A stretch of 34,662 nucleotides of DNA, taken from Kosmotoga arenicorallina S304. Its GTDB lineage: Bacteria; Thermotogota; Thermotogae; Petrotogales; Kosmotogaceae. A model generated the notes under the pieces. It made no database searches, was not told where the DNA came from, and saw only the letters and a list, made by a program, of their open reading frames with translations. The DNA lies in the NCBI RefSeq assembly GCF_001636545.1, contig NZ_JFHK01000013.1, forward strand, positions 1 to 34,662, written 5' to 3'. Made by a program: the position numbers and the translations under genes. Shown one piece after another: positions 25,053 to 32,042 of the stretch (within the stretch, counting starts at the first letter, position 1; the number at the start of each line of letters is the position of its first letter).

Positions 25053-26531
25053 TTAATTCCAGGCAAGTTCAATTAACTTCTTGTGAATTTCTACCATTGC
25101 AAGGGTATCTAACTTACAATATTCGAGCATGTCCTTCCTGATCTCTGCCATTTCGCCTGGTGGATAGTTATCCAACGCCATGTTTGCAAAAATATATTGG
25201 GCATCATCGCCATTGTGAATGTGCATACCTTCATAGCTCAGCTCTTTGACCAGAGCTGGCAAAACTTTCTTGATTGAGAAGCTGCCATGAAATTCCGGGT
25301 GATAAACATGATTTTCTATGAGCGATTGAGAATCAACTAACAGATCACTCATTGCTTTGAGCTGATTTGAAAGTTCGGGGTTTGAGAACCTATCAGCAAG
25401 CCATAGGATAATACTCTTTTCAGTAGAGGCATGATGGGCCATGAGTGTTTTGCACTCTTTAGCATCTTTCACCAATTGCTTGGCTAGCTCATAGGTTTCA
25501 TCTGAAGAAGGGTTTGAGAATAAGAATTCTTTGTGTTCCAAAATCCAGCCTGGTTTCTTTAAAACGTGAAGTGAATACTGATATGGGATTCTTTCATAAG
25601 GTGCTATGTTGTTGTATAGAGGAATGGCAGTCGAAACAGTTTCAAAATCAAGATAACCTATCGGGTACTGGAGAGAAGTGAGTTTTTCACACAATAAATC
25701 TCTGCCATCTACAATTGTCTTACCATCTGTAATTGCTCTATATACCCTCAAAAGCTTGGGGTCGTTTTTCAGATCGTCTATACTGACGTCTTTAATATAA
25801 AAGATTCCTTCATTGAGATGAAGTTCTGTTTTCTTTTTACCGAATCTAGGTAATTCAAAGATGCTAAATTCTCTTTTTAAGTTAAAACACGAACTGAGGT
25901 ATTCGCAATTGCGGCATGTATAACTGAGTTTCCCATCAGGCCGCTTCGAAGAGTTAATAACTCCGGGAGCAGTCGTTTTTTTCAAATAAAGGTCCGATTT
26001 CTGTTCGCAGACTTTATTGAAAACATCTACGGTATCAAAAAGCTTTGAGTCTTCATCACCTTTGCGGTAGTCTTTTGAGACCAAAATAAGCTTTGCGTCG
26101 GATACTCTATAACCGCTATCCTCGATAACCATCACGGTATATGCGAGGTCTTTTATATAATCTCGGATTCTGCTGGTTGTGGAAAGGCTTGATTTTACCT
26201 CGTAGACTTCCAACCCGTTCTGTGCTTTTCTTACCATATCAGCTCTTGCAATGAAATTATCATCGAAGAAAGCGGGTTCAAAGATTGTCTCAACCGATTG
26301 GTTGTTCAGCAAAAGTGAAGTATCCCTGACTGCTTCATTCGGTTCCATCGCTTCAACCAAGATACCACCGGGGAATAGATTCCGGGCTCTTTTTCCGATC
26401 TCTATCCCCTGCCTTATCCTGAATTTCTCTGCTATTGAAAGTTCAGATTTTTGGAAGGAGTTGTGTGCAAACCATCCTCTAACGGGGCATTTCTCAAACT
26501 CCAAAAAGGAATATTTGTTTATCATTTTCAT
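25053..26531 (-). CDS. DUF2779 protein: Cas4/RecB-like nuclease plus DEDD exonuclease fold
   Basis: 492-residue predicted double nuclease. The N-terminal half is Cas4/AddB-like: Cys15 (EFEKCP), FIARADM and EVYEVKSS as PD-(D/E)xK residues (about 97 and 109), and C-x2-C-x5-C (CRNCEYLSSC, about 205) that with Cys15 could hold an Fe-S cluster. The C-terminal half is the DUF2779 domain with an RNase H-like fold: GYLDFETV (about 292, D-x-E), LMAHHASTE, and EYCKLDTLAM (Y-x3-D, about 471). Start at 26531 follows AGGGGGG; ATG 26525 is equally possible. The protein is unstudied as far as I know; a role in DNA repair or defence is inferred from the domains and the location. Confidence 0.8.
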   Translation of the reverse strand: MKMINKYSFLEFEKCPVRGWFAHNSFQKSELSIAEKFRIRQGIEIGKRARNLFPGGILVEAMEPNEAVRDTSLLLNNQSVETIFEPAFFDDNFIARADMVRKAQNGLEVYEVKSSLSTTSRIRDYIKDLAYTVMVIEDSGYRVSDAKLILVSKDYRKGDEDSKLFDTVDVFNKVCEQKSDLYLKKTTAPGVINSSKRPDGKLSYTCRNCEYLSSCFNLKREFSIFELPRFGKKKTELHLNEGIFYIKDVSIDDLKNDPKLLRVYRAITDGKTIVDGRDLLCEKLTSLQYPIGYLDFETVSTAIPLYNNIAPYERIPYQYSLHVLKKPGWILEHKEFLFSNPSSDETYELAKQLVKDAKECKTLMAHHASTEKSIILWLADRFSNPELSNQLKAMSDLLVDSQSLIENHVYHPEFHGSFSIKKVLPALVKELSYEGMHIHNGDDAQYIFANMALDNYPPGEMAEIRKDMLEYCKLDTLAMVEIHKKLIELAWN

Positions 26532-26969
26532 GATCCCCCCTAAATCCCCCATTAATAAAGCTACAATCATGCTGAGTGCAATAGTAGTATCATATCCAAT
26601 TTAGCATATTTTACATTCTCGGCAAAAGCAAATGGTTTTAATAGAAGCACTTTATGAAAATCATCCAGCTTTTTGAGAGCATAATCAGATGAAAATTCTT
26701 ATACTTTGAAATTCTCTGAAGGCATCCACAGCCTTTACATTCAAATTCACTTTTCTTGAAATTATTCACCGGATATGCAAAATATTTTGAATTCACACTG
26801 AAATTATTTTGAATTACCCGGAAATTTATTCAATCCTCTAAAAATATTTTAAAACCCCTGTTTCTCCTGTATCCTTTTGCCTATGCGCTTCACAGAATTT
26901 CTTCGTTTCGGTTTTTTGGGCGCGACTTAATTATTTTTAAGTTATACCTAAAAATTTTTAATGTTCCAC
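26532..26969. other. AT-rich non-coding interval upstream of micro-gene operon
   Basis: No gene seen. Between 26780 and 26860 the pattern AAATTATTTTGAATT / AAATATTTTGAATT / AAATATTTTAAA repeats loosely every 25-35 bases. It could be a binding array or plain AT-rich sequence. Confidence 0.4.
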
Positions 26970-26999
26970 TTGACAAATTGCAATTATTTGTGCTATATT
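26970..26999 (+). promoter_or_regulatory. Strong sigma-70-type promoter for the micro-gene operon
   Basis: Perfect -35 TTGACA (26970-26975), an 18-base spacer, and -10 TATATT (26994-26999) preceded by an extended -10 TG at 26991-26992. Transcription should begin near 27006, giving a leader of about 37 bases before the first micro-gene. Confidence 0.75.
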
Positions 27000-27042
27000 A
27001 TGAATGTCAAAGATGATAACTCGAAAAAAGGGGGATGAAACG

Positions 27043-27138
27043 ATGAAAAAGAGAAGGAATTTCAAAGAGATCGACAGGGAAATTGAAATCAGAAAGGAAA
27101 GGATTCTTCAGAGCATTTATTCCCAGCCCGGTTTTTGA
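27043..27138 (+). CDS. Micro-protein A (31 aa), paralogous family
   Basis: First of three tandem tiny genes. The product has 31 residues: a basic N terminus MKKRRNFKE, then IDREIEIRKERIL, which would form a charged amphipathic helix, and the tail SIYSQPGF. The ATG follows AAGGGGG by 8 bases. It shares with micro-proteins B and C the pattern ID-x2-(I/L)-E, a later Lys or Arg pair, an S-Q dipeptide and a terminal Phe. No cysteine, no signal peptide, no membrane segment. I recognise no family. Promoter, SD and terminator around it argue that it is really expressed. Confidence 0.72.
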   Translation: MKKRRNFKEIDREIEIRKERILQSIYSQPGF

Positions 27139-27161
27139 GATTGCAAGGAGGTGGGGGCACG

Positions 27162-27260
27162 ATGAAAAAGAGAAAGAGCTTAGCGCAGATTGACAGGGAA
27201 ATCGAATTGATTAAAGAGAAGGTAATGAAGAGAATGTTCAGCCAGCCAAGAGGTTTTTGA
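27162..27260 (+). CDS. Micro-protein B (32 aa), paralogous family
   Basis: Second micro-gene, 23 bases after the stop of the first. Its 32-residue product starts MKKRKSLAQ, continues IDREIELIKEKVM and ends MFSQPRGF. It shares the IDREIE core and the (Y/F)SQP...GF tail with protein A, while other positions and the codons have drifted, which indicates selection on the protein. AAGGAGGTG, almost a full match to the 16S 3' end, lies 10 bases before the ATG, implying strong translation. Function unknown. Confidence 0.74.
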   Translation: MKKRKSLAQIDREIELIKEKVMKRMFSQPRGF

Positions 27261-27284
27261 TAGGGGAGTAGGAGGTGAAACCCT

Positions 27285-27386
27285 ATGTTGGAAAGAAAGG
27301 AAAGAAGGATTCACTACAAAGAAATCGACAATAGACTCGAAAAAATAAAAATGGACTTACTCTCACAGATGCATTACAGATTCTGA
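27285..27386 (+). CDS. Micro-protein C (33 aa), paralogous family
   Basis: Third micro-gene, 24 bases after the second stop. Its 33-residue product begins MLERKERRIHYKEID, continues with RLEKIKMDLLSQ and ends HYRF. It is the most diverged copy, but keeps KEID, the spaced Glu/Lys helix, SQ and the C-terminal Phe. An AGGAGGTGA SD precedes the ATG at good spacing. It is followed 18 bases later by the operon terminator. A helix that binds nucleic acid or a partner protein would fit, but that is speculation. Confidence 0.7.
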   Translation: MLERKERRIHYKEIDNRLEKIKMDLLSQMHYRF

Positions 27387-27396
27387 CCCGATAGAA

Positions 27397-27430
27397 AGAA
27401 AAGGCGCCCCCTTTGGGGCGCTTTTTCTTT
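27397..27430 (+). terminator. Intrinsic terminator of the micro-gene operon
   Basis: Stem GCGCCCC (27404-27410), loop CTTT, stem GGGGCGC (27415-27421), then TTTTTCTTTT. A-rich sequence on the left extends the stem, so it could also act in the reverse direction. Confidence 0.9.
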
Positions 27431-27464
27431 TCTATTGATTCATATAAAAACAGGAGAATTGTTT

Positions 27465-27565
27465 CACTATGGAGCCAGTTGTTAACATTTAAAAAAGCAT
27501 TGTTTTATGCGCATTTCAAAAAAAGAATACGTCGAGGTGGCTCCACTACGGAGCCAGCTGGTAAC
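27465..27565. repeat. 22-base direct repeat pair with hairpin
   Basis: CACTATGGAGCCAGTTGTTAAC (in two parts: CACTATGGAG, CCAGTTGTTAAC) at 27465-27486 recurs as CACTACGGAG, CCAGCTGGTAAC at 27544-27565, with three differences. The second copy overlaps a hairpin, TGGCTCC-ACTAC-GGAGCCA (27538-27556). A transposon scar or binding site is possible. Confidence 0.55.
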
Positions 27566-27752
27566 GATATATTTTGATAAAGAAATAGAAAAATACAGCC
27601 CTATTATTCTGGTAAGTCCCTTTCACACAACGGGGTTGTAATATGTTATGGAAGTATCAATTTGTTGGCATATAATTCTTACAGAAATATATGAGAAGGT
27701 AATATGTTAAAAAAAGTTTGCCGTGACAGCGTTCAGACACCTCGCTTCTATT

Positions 27753-27860
27753 TCGATAGTACCTCCTAGGTATTATCGAAAAACATAAATTCGACGGAGA
27801 AATGCGGTTTACAATTGCATTCTTTCCTCCGATAATACCTCCTGGGTACTATCGAACTCC
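27753..27860. repeat. Compound palindrome: two inverted hairpins
   Basis: The hairpin TCGATAGTACCT-CCT-AGGTATTATCGA (27753 onwards) is matched about 80 bases later by CGATAATACCT-CCT-GGGTACTATCGA, which is nearly its reverse complement apart from the loop. Between them CGGAGAAATGC and GCATTCTTTCCTCCG also pair imperfectly. The whole block could fold as one long stem or as two hairpins, and resembles a non-autonomous mobile element. Confidence 0.6.
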
Positions 27861-27989
27861 AACTTTCTTGGTCGCGGAGTTTTACAAAGAATTCACAAAT
27901 ACCGAAATAAATGCGGTTAAAAAAATGTATTTTACCAGATAAAGCGTATAGTTTTTTCGGGAAAAGGTACTAAAACACATCACAAAGGA

Positions 27990-28041
27990 CGGACGTTTTT
28001 TGTGAACTACCACGCCTTATAAAGACATGGCTTCCTGCTTC
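27990..28041 (-). mobile_element. Probable IS605/TnpB-type element end, body lost
   Basis: Read on the minus strand it runs TTGAAGCAGGAAGCC, a hairpin CCATGTCTT-TAT-AAGGCGTGG, then GGTAGTTCA. From memory this arrangement matches the conserved 3' end (right end / guide-RNA scaffold) of IS605-family TnpB elements. Two stem pairs are G-U wobbles only on the minus strand, which fits RNA on that strand. No TnpB gene is present on the expected side, so this is a relic. Confidence 0.42.
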
Positions 28042-28045
28042 AACT

Positions 28046-28074
28046 TTGACTTATATAAGTCAAGGTCTTTTTTT
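28046..28074 (+). terminator. Palindrome with T tail, possible terminator
   Basis: The perfect 18-base palindrome TTGACTTATATAAGTCAA is followed by GGTCTTTTTTT. The stem is AT-rich and so weak. No gene upstream on the plus strand obviously needs it, which leaves an unannotated transcript or chance. Confidence 0.4.
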
Positions 28075-28214
28075 GTAAAAATCGATAAATCGCAGGTTGT
28101 ATGTAAAAAGACTCTTTTTATCAAGCTCGAGAATCCAGGAATCATGTATGAGTAAAGCAAAATATAAGAAGGAAATGAGGAACAGAGAACTTATTGGACT
28201 GAGAGCTACGGCAT

Positions 28215-29582
28215 CTAAGAATCACTCTTCCATTCCGGGAGTATTAGAGGGTCAATACTTTGAAGAAGCAAAACATATGCGGGAATAGCTTCTATAGTAA
28301 TATTTTTGTATGTTATGGTTCTTTGAAAGTCCCATGTAATTAAATATCTTTTTCGAACCACTTTGCCCGAAGGAAACTCTACGAACCCTTCCAGTTCCCT
28401 TACAGATATTTCGTTGACATCAGATACATATGTAATATTATAAAGGTCAATCTCTTTACCCTCACGGCATACAAAATCGATCTCTCTTTTTCCCGACCAA
28501 TAGAAAACATCATCGTATATTGTCCTGAGGTAGAGATACACCACATTTTCAAGCAGTTTCCCACGGTCAGAAGTTAACGAACCATACATAGCATTACGAA
28601 GGCCAGTATCAACCATGTAATATTTAGAAGGTTTCCTTATGGCTCTCTTTATAGAATAATCAAAATGCCTTACTTCAAAACACATATAGGCTTCTTCAAG
28701 ATATTGAATATAATTGGCAATAGTGGTTGTCGATGATTTCTCGCCAAATTCAGCTTCTATAACTTTTTGTAGCCCGCGTATTGATACCTTACAACCACTG
28801 TTTTGAGCTAGAAACAAAGAAATAAACTTGAGTATCTTCATATTTAACACATTGTAGTGCATAGAAATATCCTTAAACAGGAGGTCCTCCGCATATTGAG
28901 TGAGTATTCGCCTTGTTCTTTGTTCGTTTATGGGCCTTTTTAGTACCACTTCCGGGAAGCCACCGAACCTCATATATTCGGCAAGGAGTCCTTTGATGGC
29001 ATTCTTGTTTTTTCTTATGTATATGTTATCTATGCTGTGCCCTTGATTTATGACCAGCTCTCTGAAACTAAATGGAAGAGTTTCGAATGCAACATGCCGA
29101 CCTGTGAGCAAACCAGCAAGTTCAGAACTCATAAGTTTCGACGAAGAACCGGAGATAAAAACAGTATTATTGTGATGAGTATCAAGAAAAGTTCTTACCC
29201 ACCTGTGCCAGTCCTTTACGTTTTGCACCTCATCAAGAAATAGAAAAAAATCTTCCCCGCTGTACACCTTTTCTCCGTATACTTCCAGAAGACGCTGAAT
29301 AGTTGATGGGGTAAGTTCTAAGGATGATAAGGCATAATCTTCGAAGTTAATGTAAAGGCATTTCTCCGGTGTAATTTCCTTTATCAGATTCTGAATTATA
29401 AAATAAAGTAAAGTTGATTTTCCGGCTCTGCGGGGGCCCTGAATTACAATCGCTCCGTGATAATCCATAAAAGGCTTTATCCGTGAAAACACCGTTCTCG
29501 GAATTATGTTTAGTTGCTGGTTACCCCAGAGATTCCACCTTAATAAAACCTCGAAAAATTCTTCATTGTTCATCATGATCAT
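28215..29582 (-). CDS. AAA_14/DUF4143 ATP-binding protein
   Basis: 455-residue P-loop ATPase. Walker A is QGPRRAGKSTLLYF near residue 48, Walker B is FFLFLDEVQNVKDWH, then FISGSSSKLMSSELAGLLTG, all typical of AAA_14. The C-terminal DUF4143 region has YYMVDTGLRNAMYG and FYWSGKREIDFVC, where the latter resembles a PD-(D/E)xK core. Function is unknown; roles as toxin-antitoxin-like or DNA-associated ATPases have been suggested for the family. No SD precedes ATG 29582, 29576 or 29573; instead a promoter ends about 8 bases upstream, so the mRNA may be leaderless. The 3' end runs into repeat-rich DNA. Confidence 0.86.
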   Translation of the reverse strand: MIMMNNEEFFEVLLRWNLWGNQQLNIIPRTVFSRIKPFMDYHGAIVIQGPRRAGKSTLLYFIIQNLIKEITPEKCLYINFEDYALSSLELTPSTIQRLLEVYGEKVYSGEDFFLFLDEVQNVKDWHRWVRTFLDTHHNNTVFISGSSSKLMSSELAGLLTGRHVAFETLPFSFRELVINQGHSIDNIYIRKNKNAIKGLLAEYMRFGGFPEVVLKRPINEQRTRRILTQYAEDLLFKDISMHYNVLNMKILKFISLFLAQNSGCKVSIRGLQKVIEAEFGEKSSTTTIANYIQYLEEAYMCFEVRHFDYSIKRAIRKPSKYYMVDTGLRNAMYGSLTSDRGKLLENVVYLYLRTIYDDVFYWSGKREIDFVCREGKEIDLYNITYVSDVNEISVRELEGFVEFPSGKVVRKRYLITWDFQRTITYKNITIEAIPAYVLLLQSIDPLILPEWKSDS

Positions 29583-29589
29583 CGGAAAA

Positions 29590-29619
29590 ATTATACCATA
29601 TGACCTGTGCTAAGGTCAA
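29590..29619 (-). promoter_or_regulatory. Promoter of the DUF4143 gene, predicts leaderless mRNA
   Basis: On the minus strand -35 TTGACC (29619-29614), an 18-base spacer and a perfect -10 TATAAT (29595-29590). Transcription would begin near 29583, at or one base before the ATG at 29582, and no SD is present. Confidence 0.65.
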
Positions 29620-29649
29620 TAATATAAATTTAAGACCTGTTTACAGGTC
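29601..29649. promoter_or_regulatory. Paired GACCTGT operators over the DUF4143 promoter
   Basis: A perfect inverted repeat GACCTGT-TT-ACAGGTC lies at 29634-29649, just upstream of the -35. A second, looser one, TGACC-TGTGCTAA-GGTCA, lies at 29601-29618 and covers the spacer and -35; its left arm is again GACCTGT. The repeated half-site suggests cooperative binding by a repressor. Confidence 0.5.
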
Positions 29650-29912
29650 ATATAGGCATCGACATGGAAATTTTTTTGAGGTTACCAAACAATACGAAAG
29701 GATCATTTCATACCTATCACAAATAGCTCATGTATTCTCCCGGATATTTAAGTATATTTGCGTTTCTTGTAAAGAACAGAAGAGATTCGTTCTCAATTAA
29801 CTCAAAGTGCATAACTTGAGTATTGCCATTAAACACCTAAGCAAAAAGTACCTGTTTTCATTTCTGAGTTATCTATTTCTTATAGTGCTAAACTAATCAA
29901 GGGGCGATTAAT
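29650..29912. other. Intergenic sequence upstream of the GHKL gene
   Basis: No gene supported. CTCAAAGTGCATAACTTGAG at 29803-29822 is an imperfect palindrome with partial likeness to the IS ends at 29-44 and 4036-4051. The SD of the GHKL gene (AAGGGG) is at the right edge. Confidence 0.4.
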
Positions 29913-31349
29913 ATGCAAGCAAAAAAATTCGATCTCAATATCGAGAAAATCCTTGAGGACTGGGAAGTTTTTCATGCTATTAGAGAGGTCATAGCTAATG
30001 CAATAGATGAGCAAATTTTAACGAATACCGGAAACATTAGAATTTTTCAGGAGAAACCCAAAAAATTTATGTTTTTCGGTGGAAACAGCAGGAAAGGCAA
30101 ATGGCATATTAGAGATTATGGACGAGGTATTAGATACGACCATCTTACTCAAAAAGAAAATGAGGAAAAATTAAGTAACCCGAATGTGATTGGTAAGTTT
30201 GGTATTGGTTTGAAAGATGCTTTGGCAACCTTTGATAGAAAAGGCGTAAAAGTATATATAAAATCAAAATACGGTGATATAACTATTGGCAAATCACAAA
30301 AGCACGATTTTGAAGATATACTAACACTACACGCTTATATCGTTCCACCGTCAGATCCCAACTTTACTGGAACTGAATTCATTTTGGAAAATGTTACAAA
30401 AGAAGATGTCGAAAAAGCCAAGAATCTATTTTTGATATTTTCTGGCGAGAGAGTAATTGAAAGAACGAAATTTGGCGAGGTACTTGAAAAGAATGGCAAA
30501 ACGGCAAGAATCTATATTAATGGTGTAAAAGTAGCAGAAGAAGAGAATTTTATTTTCAGCTATAATATCACATCTCTTACGAAAAGGATTAGACAAGCAC
30601 TCAATAGAGAAAGAACTAATGTTGGAAGAAGTGCTTACTCAGATAGGATTAAATCTATTTTACTGTCCTGTGGGAGCAAAGAAATAGCAGAATATCTTGT
30701 TGATGACTTTGAGAACTTCTCTTCAGGTGAAATGCACGATGAGCTTAATTGGATAGATGTGCAAGAGCACGCTGTTCGAATATTGAATGCTTCAGAAAAA
30801 GTACTATTTCTCACATCGTATGAATTAATGGAATATCCCGGTGTTGTTGATGAAGCCAAGAAAGGGAAATATAGAATAGTTGTGATTCCTGAAAACTTGA
30901 AAGAACGTATTGGAGGGCTGAAAGATTTTTCAGGAGGAATTGTTCGCGATTTTGAACAATTTTATAAAGAATATGAAGAAAGCTTTGAATACAAATTCGT
31001 TTCATTAAGTCAATTAACTGCTAATGAAAGAAAGGTTTTTAAAATGGCCGATGATATTTTTGACCTCATAGGAGGAAAGCCGAAAATAATTAAATCTATA
31101 AAGATCTCCGAAACGATAAAAAAGGAAATAGAATTTTTTGATGAAACTGCGGGCATTTGGGACTCAAAAAGTAGTTCCATCATAATAAAAAGAAACCAAT
31201 TGAAAAGCCTTGAAAAATTTGCCGGAGTTCTTCTTCATGAAACCGCTCACGCTATAAGTGGTTATTCAGATATTTCAAGGGACTTCGAATTGCAATTAAC
31301 CGAATTCTTGGGAATAATCGCCTCGAAAAAAGTGGAGAAGATTGTTTGA
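29913..31349 (+). CDS. GHKL ATPase fused to an HExxH metallopeptidase-like domain
   Basis: 478-residue protein. The N-terminal 200 residues are a GHKL (Hsp90/MutL/histidine-kinase type) ATPase: N-box IREVIANAIDEQ (residues 23-34, with the E-x3-N pattern), G1 IRDYGRGI (about 66-73) and G2 GKFGIGLKDAL (about 94-104). There is no histidine-kinase phosphoacceptor or membrane segment. The C terminus contains VLLHETAHAISG with H442-E-T-A-H446, a zincin HExxH motif, followed by acidic residues that could give the third ligand. The ATG follows AAGGGG by 9 bases. It is monocistronic. The combination suggests an ATP-gated protease, possibly in stress response or defence; this is inference. Confidence 0.75.
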   Translation: MQAKKFDLNIEKILEDWEVFHAIREVIANAIDEQILTNTGNIRIFQEKPKKFMFFGGNSRKGKWHIRDYGRGIRYDHLTQKENEEKLSNPNVIGKFGIGLKDALATFDRKGVKVYIKSKYGDITIGKSQKHDFEDILTLHAYIVPPSDPNFTGTEFILENVTKEDVEKAKNLFLIFSGERVIERTKFGEVLEKNGKTARIYINGVKVAEEENFIFSYNITSLTKRIRQALNRERTNVGRSAYSDRIKSILLSCGSKEIAEYLVDDFENFSSGEMHDELNWIDVQEHAVRILNASEKVLFLTSYELMEYPGVVDEAKKGKYRIVVIPENLKERIGGLKDFSGGIVRDFEQFYKEYEESFEYKFVSLSQLTANERKVFKMADDIFDLIGGKPKIIKSIKISETIKKEIEFFDETAGIWDSKSSSIIIKRNQLKSLEKFAGVLLHETAHAISGYSDISRDFELQLTEFLGIIASKKVEKIV

Positions 31350-31563
31350 TGCAAGAAGGTTCAAAGGACACAGAAAATTGACCCTCTACCCAAAACATGA
31401 GTCAAGAAAACCTACGCCATTATCGATTGCCGCGTTAAATAATAGCAGAGAGCTTTACATTAAATGCGTTTTCCATATGAAGTACTCGAGGGTGTAAAAT
31501 CGTAATGGAATTAGGAGAGAAATGCGAAAAATCTATCGGGGGTAGATTAATAGGGGTGATGTT

Positions 31564-31992
31564 ATGGAAGAAAACGCGAAGTTAGAGAAAAAAGCTCCGA
31601 GCCGCTTGCTGTTGATAGCCAAAATCTGGTCGGTAGTAGTTATTGCGATTGGTGTGTTTATATTTGCCGGTTATGCCGCTAACTTTTTTACAACGGGGGT
31701 AACAGACCCTTATGCAGCCGAGAATTATCCATTCATTGAAAACATCCCGCCTTTGTTCAGCTTTATATGTATTATCGGGCTTGCTTTAGCGTGGAAGTGG
31801 AAACTCGTGGGGGGGTTGATTGCCATCATTTTCAGCGCCGCAAATTATGTTATTTTTTTCATCCACTGGCCTTTAACTGAGAATATAAACTTCCTCTTTG
31901 CACCTTACGGAATAAACACCCTCTTGCTTATCCCGGGAATAATGTTTGTCCTTTGCTGGAGAAAAGCTCGAAAGCTTCAAAATAATTTGTGA
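31564..31992 (+). CDS. Small four-helix membrane protein
   Basis: 142-residue protein with about four hydrophobic helices: LLLIAKIWSVVVIAIGVFIF, LFSFICIIGLALAW, LVGGLIAIIFSAANYVIFFI and TLLLIPGIMFVLCW. The N terminus is charged and cytoplasmic, and a polar loop follows the first helix. It resembles small uncharacterised inner membrane proteins often annotated as DUF-type hypotheticals. The ATG is preceded by AGGGGTGAT at good spacing. No partner gene is adjacent in the same direction. Function unknown. Confidence 0.75.
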   Translation: MEENAKLEKKAPSRLLLIAKIWSVVVIAIGVFIFAGYAANFFTTGVTDPYAAENYPFIENIPPLFSFICIIGLALAWKWKLVGGLIAIIFSAANYVIFFIHWPLTENINFLFAPYGINTLLLIPGIMFVLCWRKARKLQNNL

Positions 31993-32042
31993 AGAAAATC
32001 AGCCGCAAAATTTCAGTGACATTTTCATGTGTCTTATAGCTT

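Larger units (their letters stand above)
27431..28214. other. Non-coding interval rich in inverted repeats
   Basis: Nearly 800 bases without a supported gene. It holds a 22-base direct repeat, a GGAGCCA hairpin, a large compound palindrome, a probable IS605-type end and a T-tailed palindrome, listed separately. A 21-codon frame at 27704 has only a weak SD. The region could encode an untranslated RNA ending at 28074, but no matching promoter is clear. Confidence 0.5.

Noticed and set aside
27704-27769. Short frame MLKKVCRDSVQT... (21 codons) after GAGAAGGT
   Set aside because: Weak SD spacing, and it ends inside the compound palindrome; no relation to the micro-proteins.
28097-28288. 63-codon plus-strand frame with a basic product
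   Set aside because: It runs into the 3' end of the DUF4143 gene in antisense and has no convincing SD or homology.
29600-29800. 66-codon plus-strand frame
   Set aside because: It starts within the operator and promoter region of the minus-strand gene and has no SD.
29803-29822. Palindrome resembling the IS end motif
   Set aside because: Only the AAGTGCATA core matches; too short and too diverged to call an IS end.
31505-31585. Tiny frames (7 and 26 codons) before the small membrane protein gene
   Set aside because: One has a GGAGAG site and could be a leader peptide, but without an attenuator-like structure there is nothing to support it.
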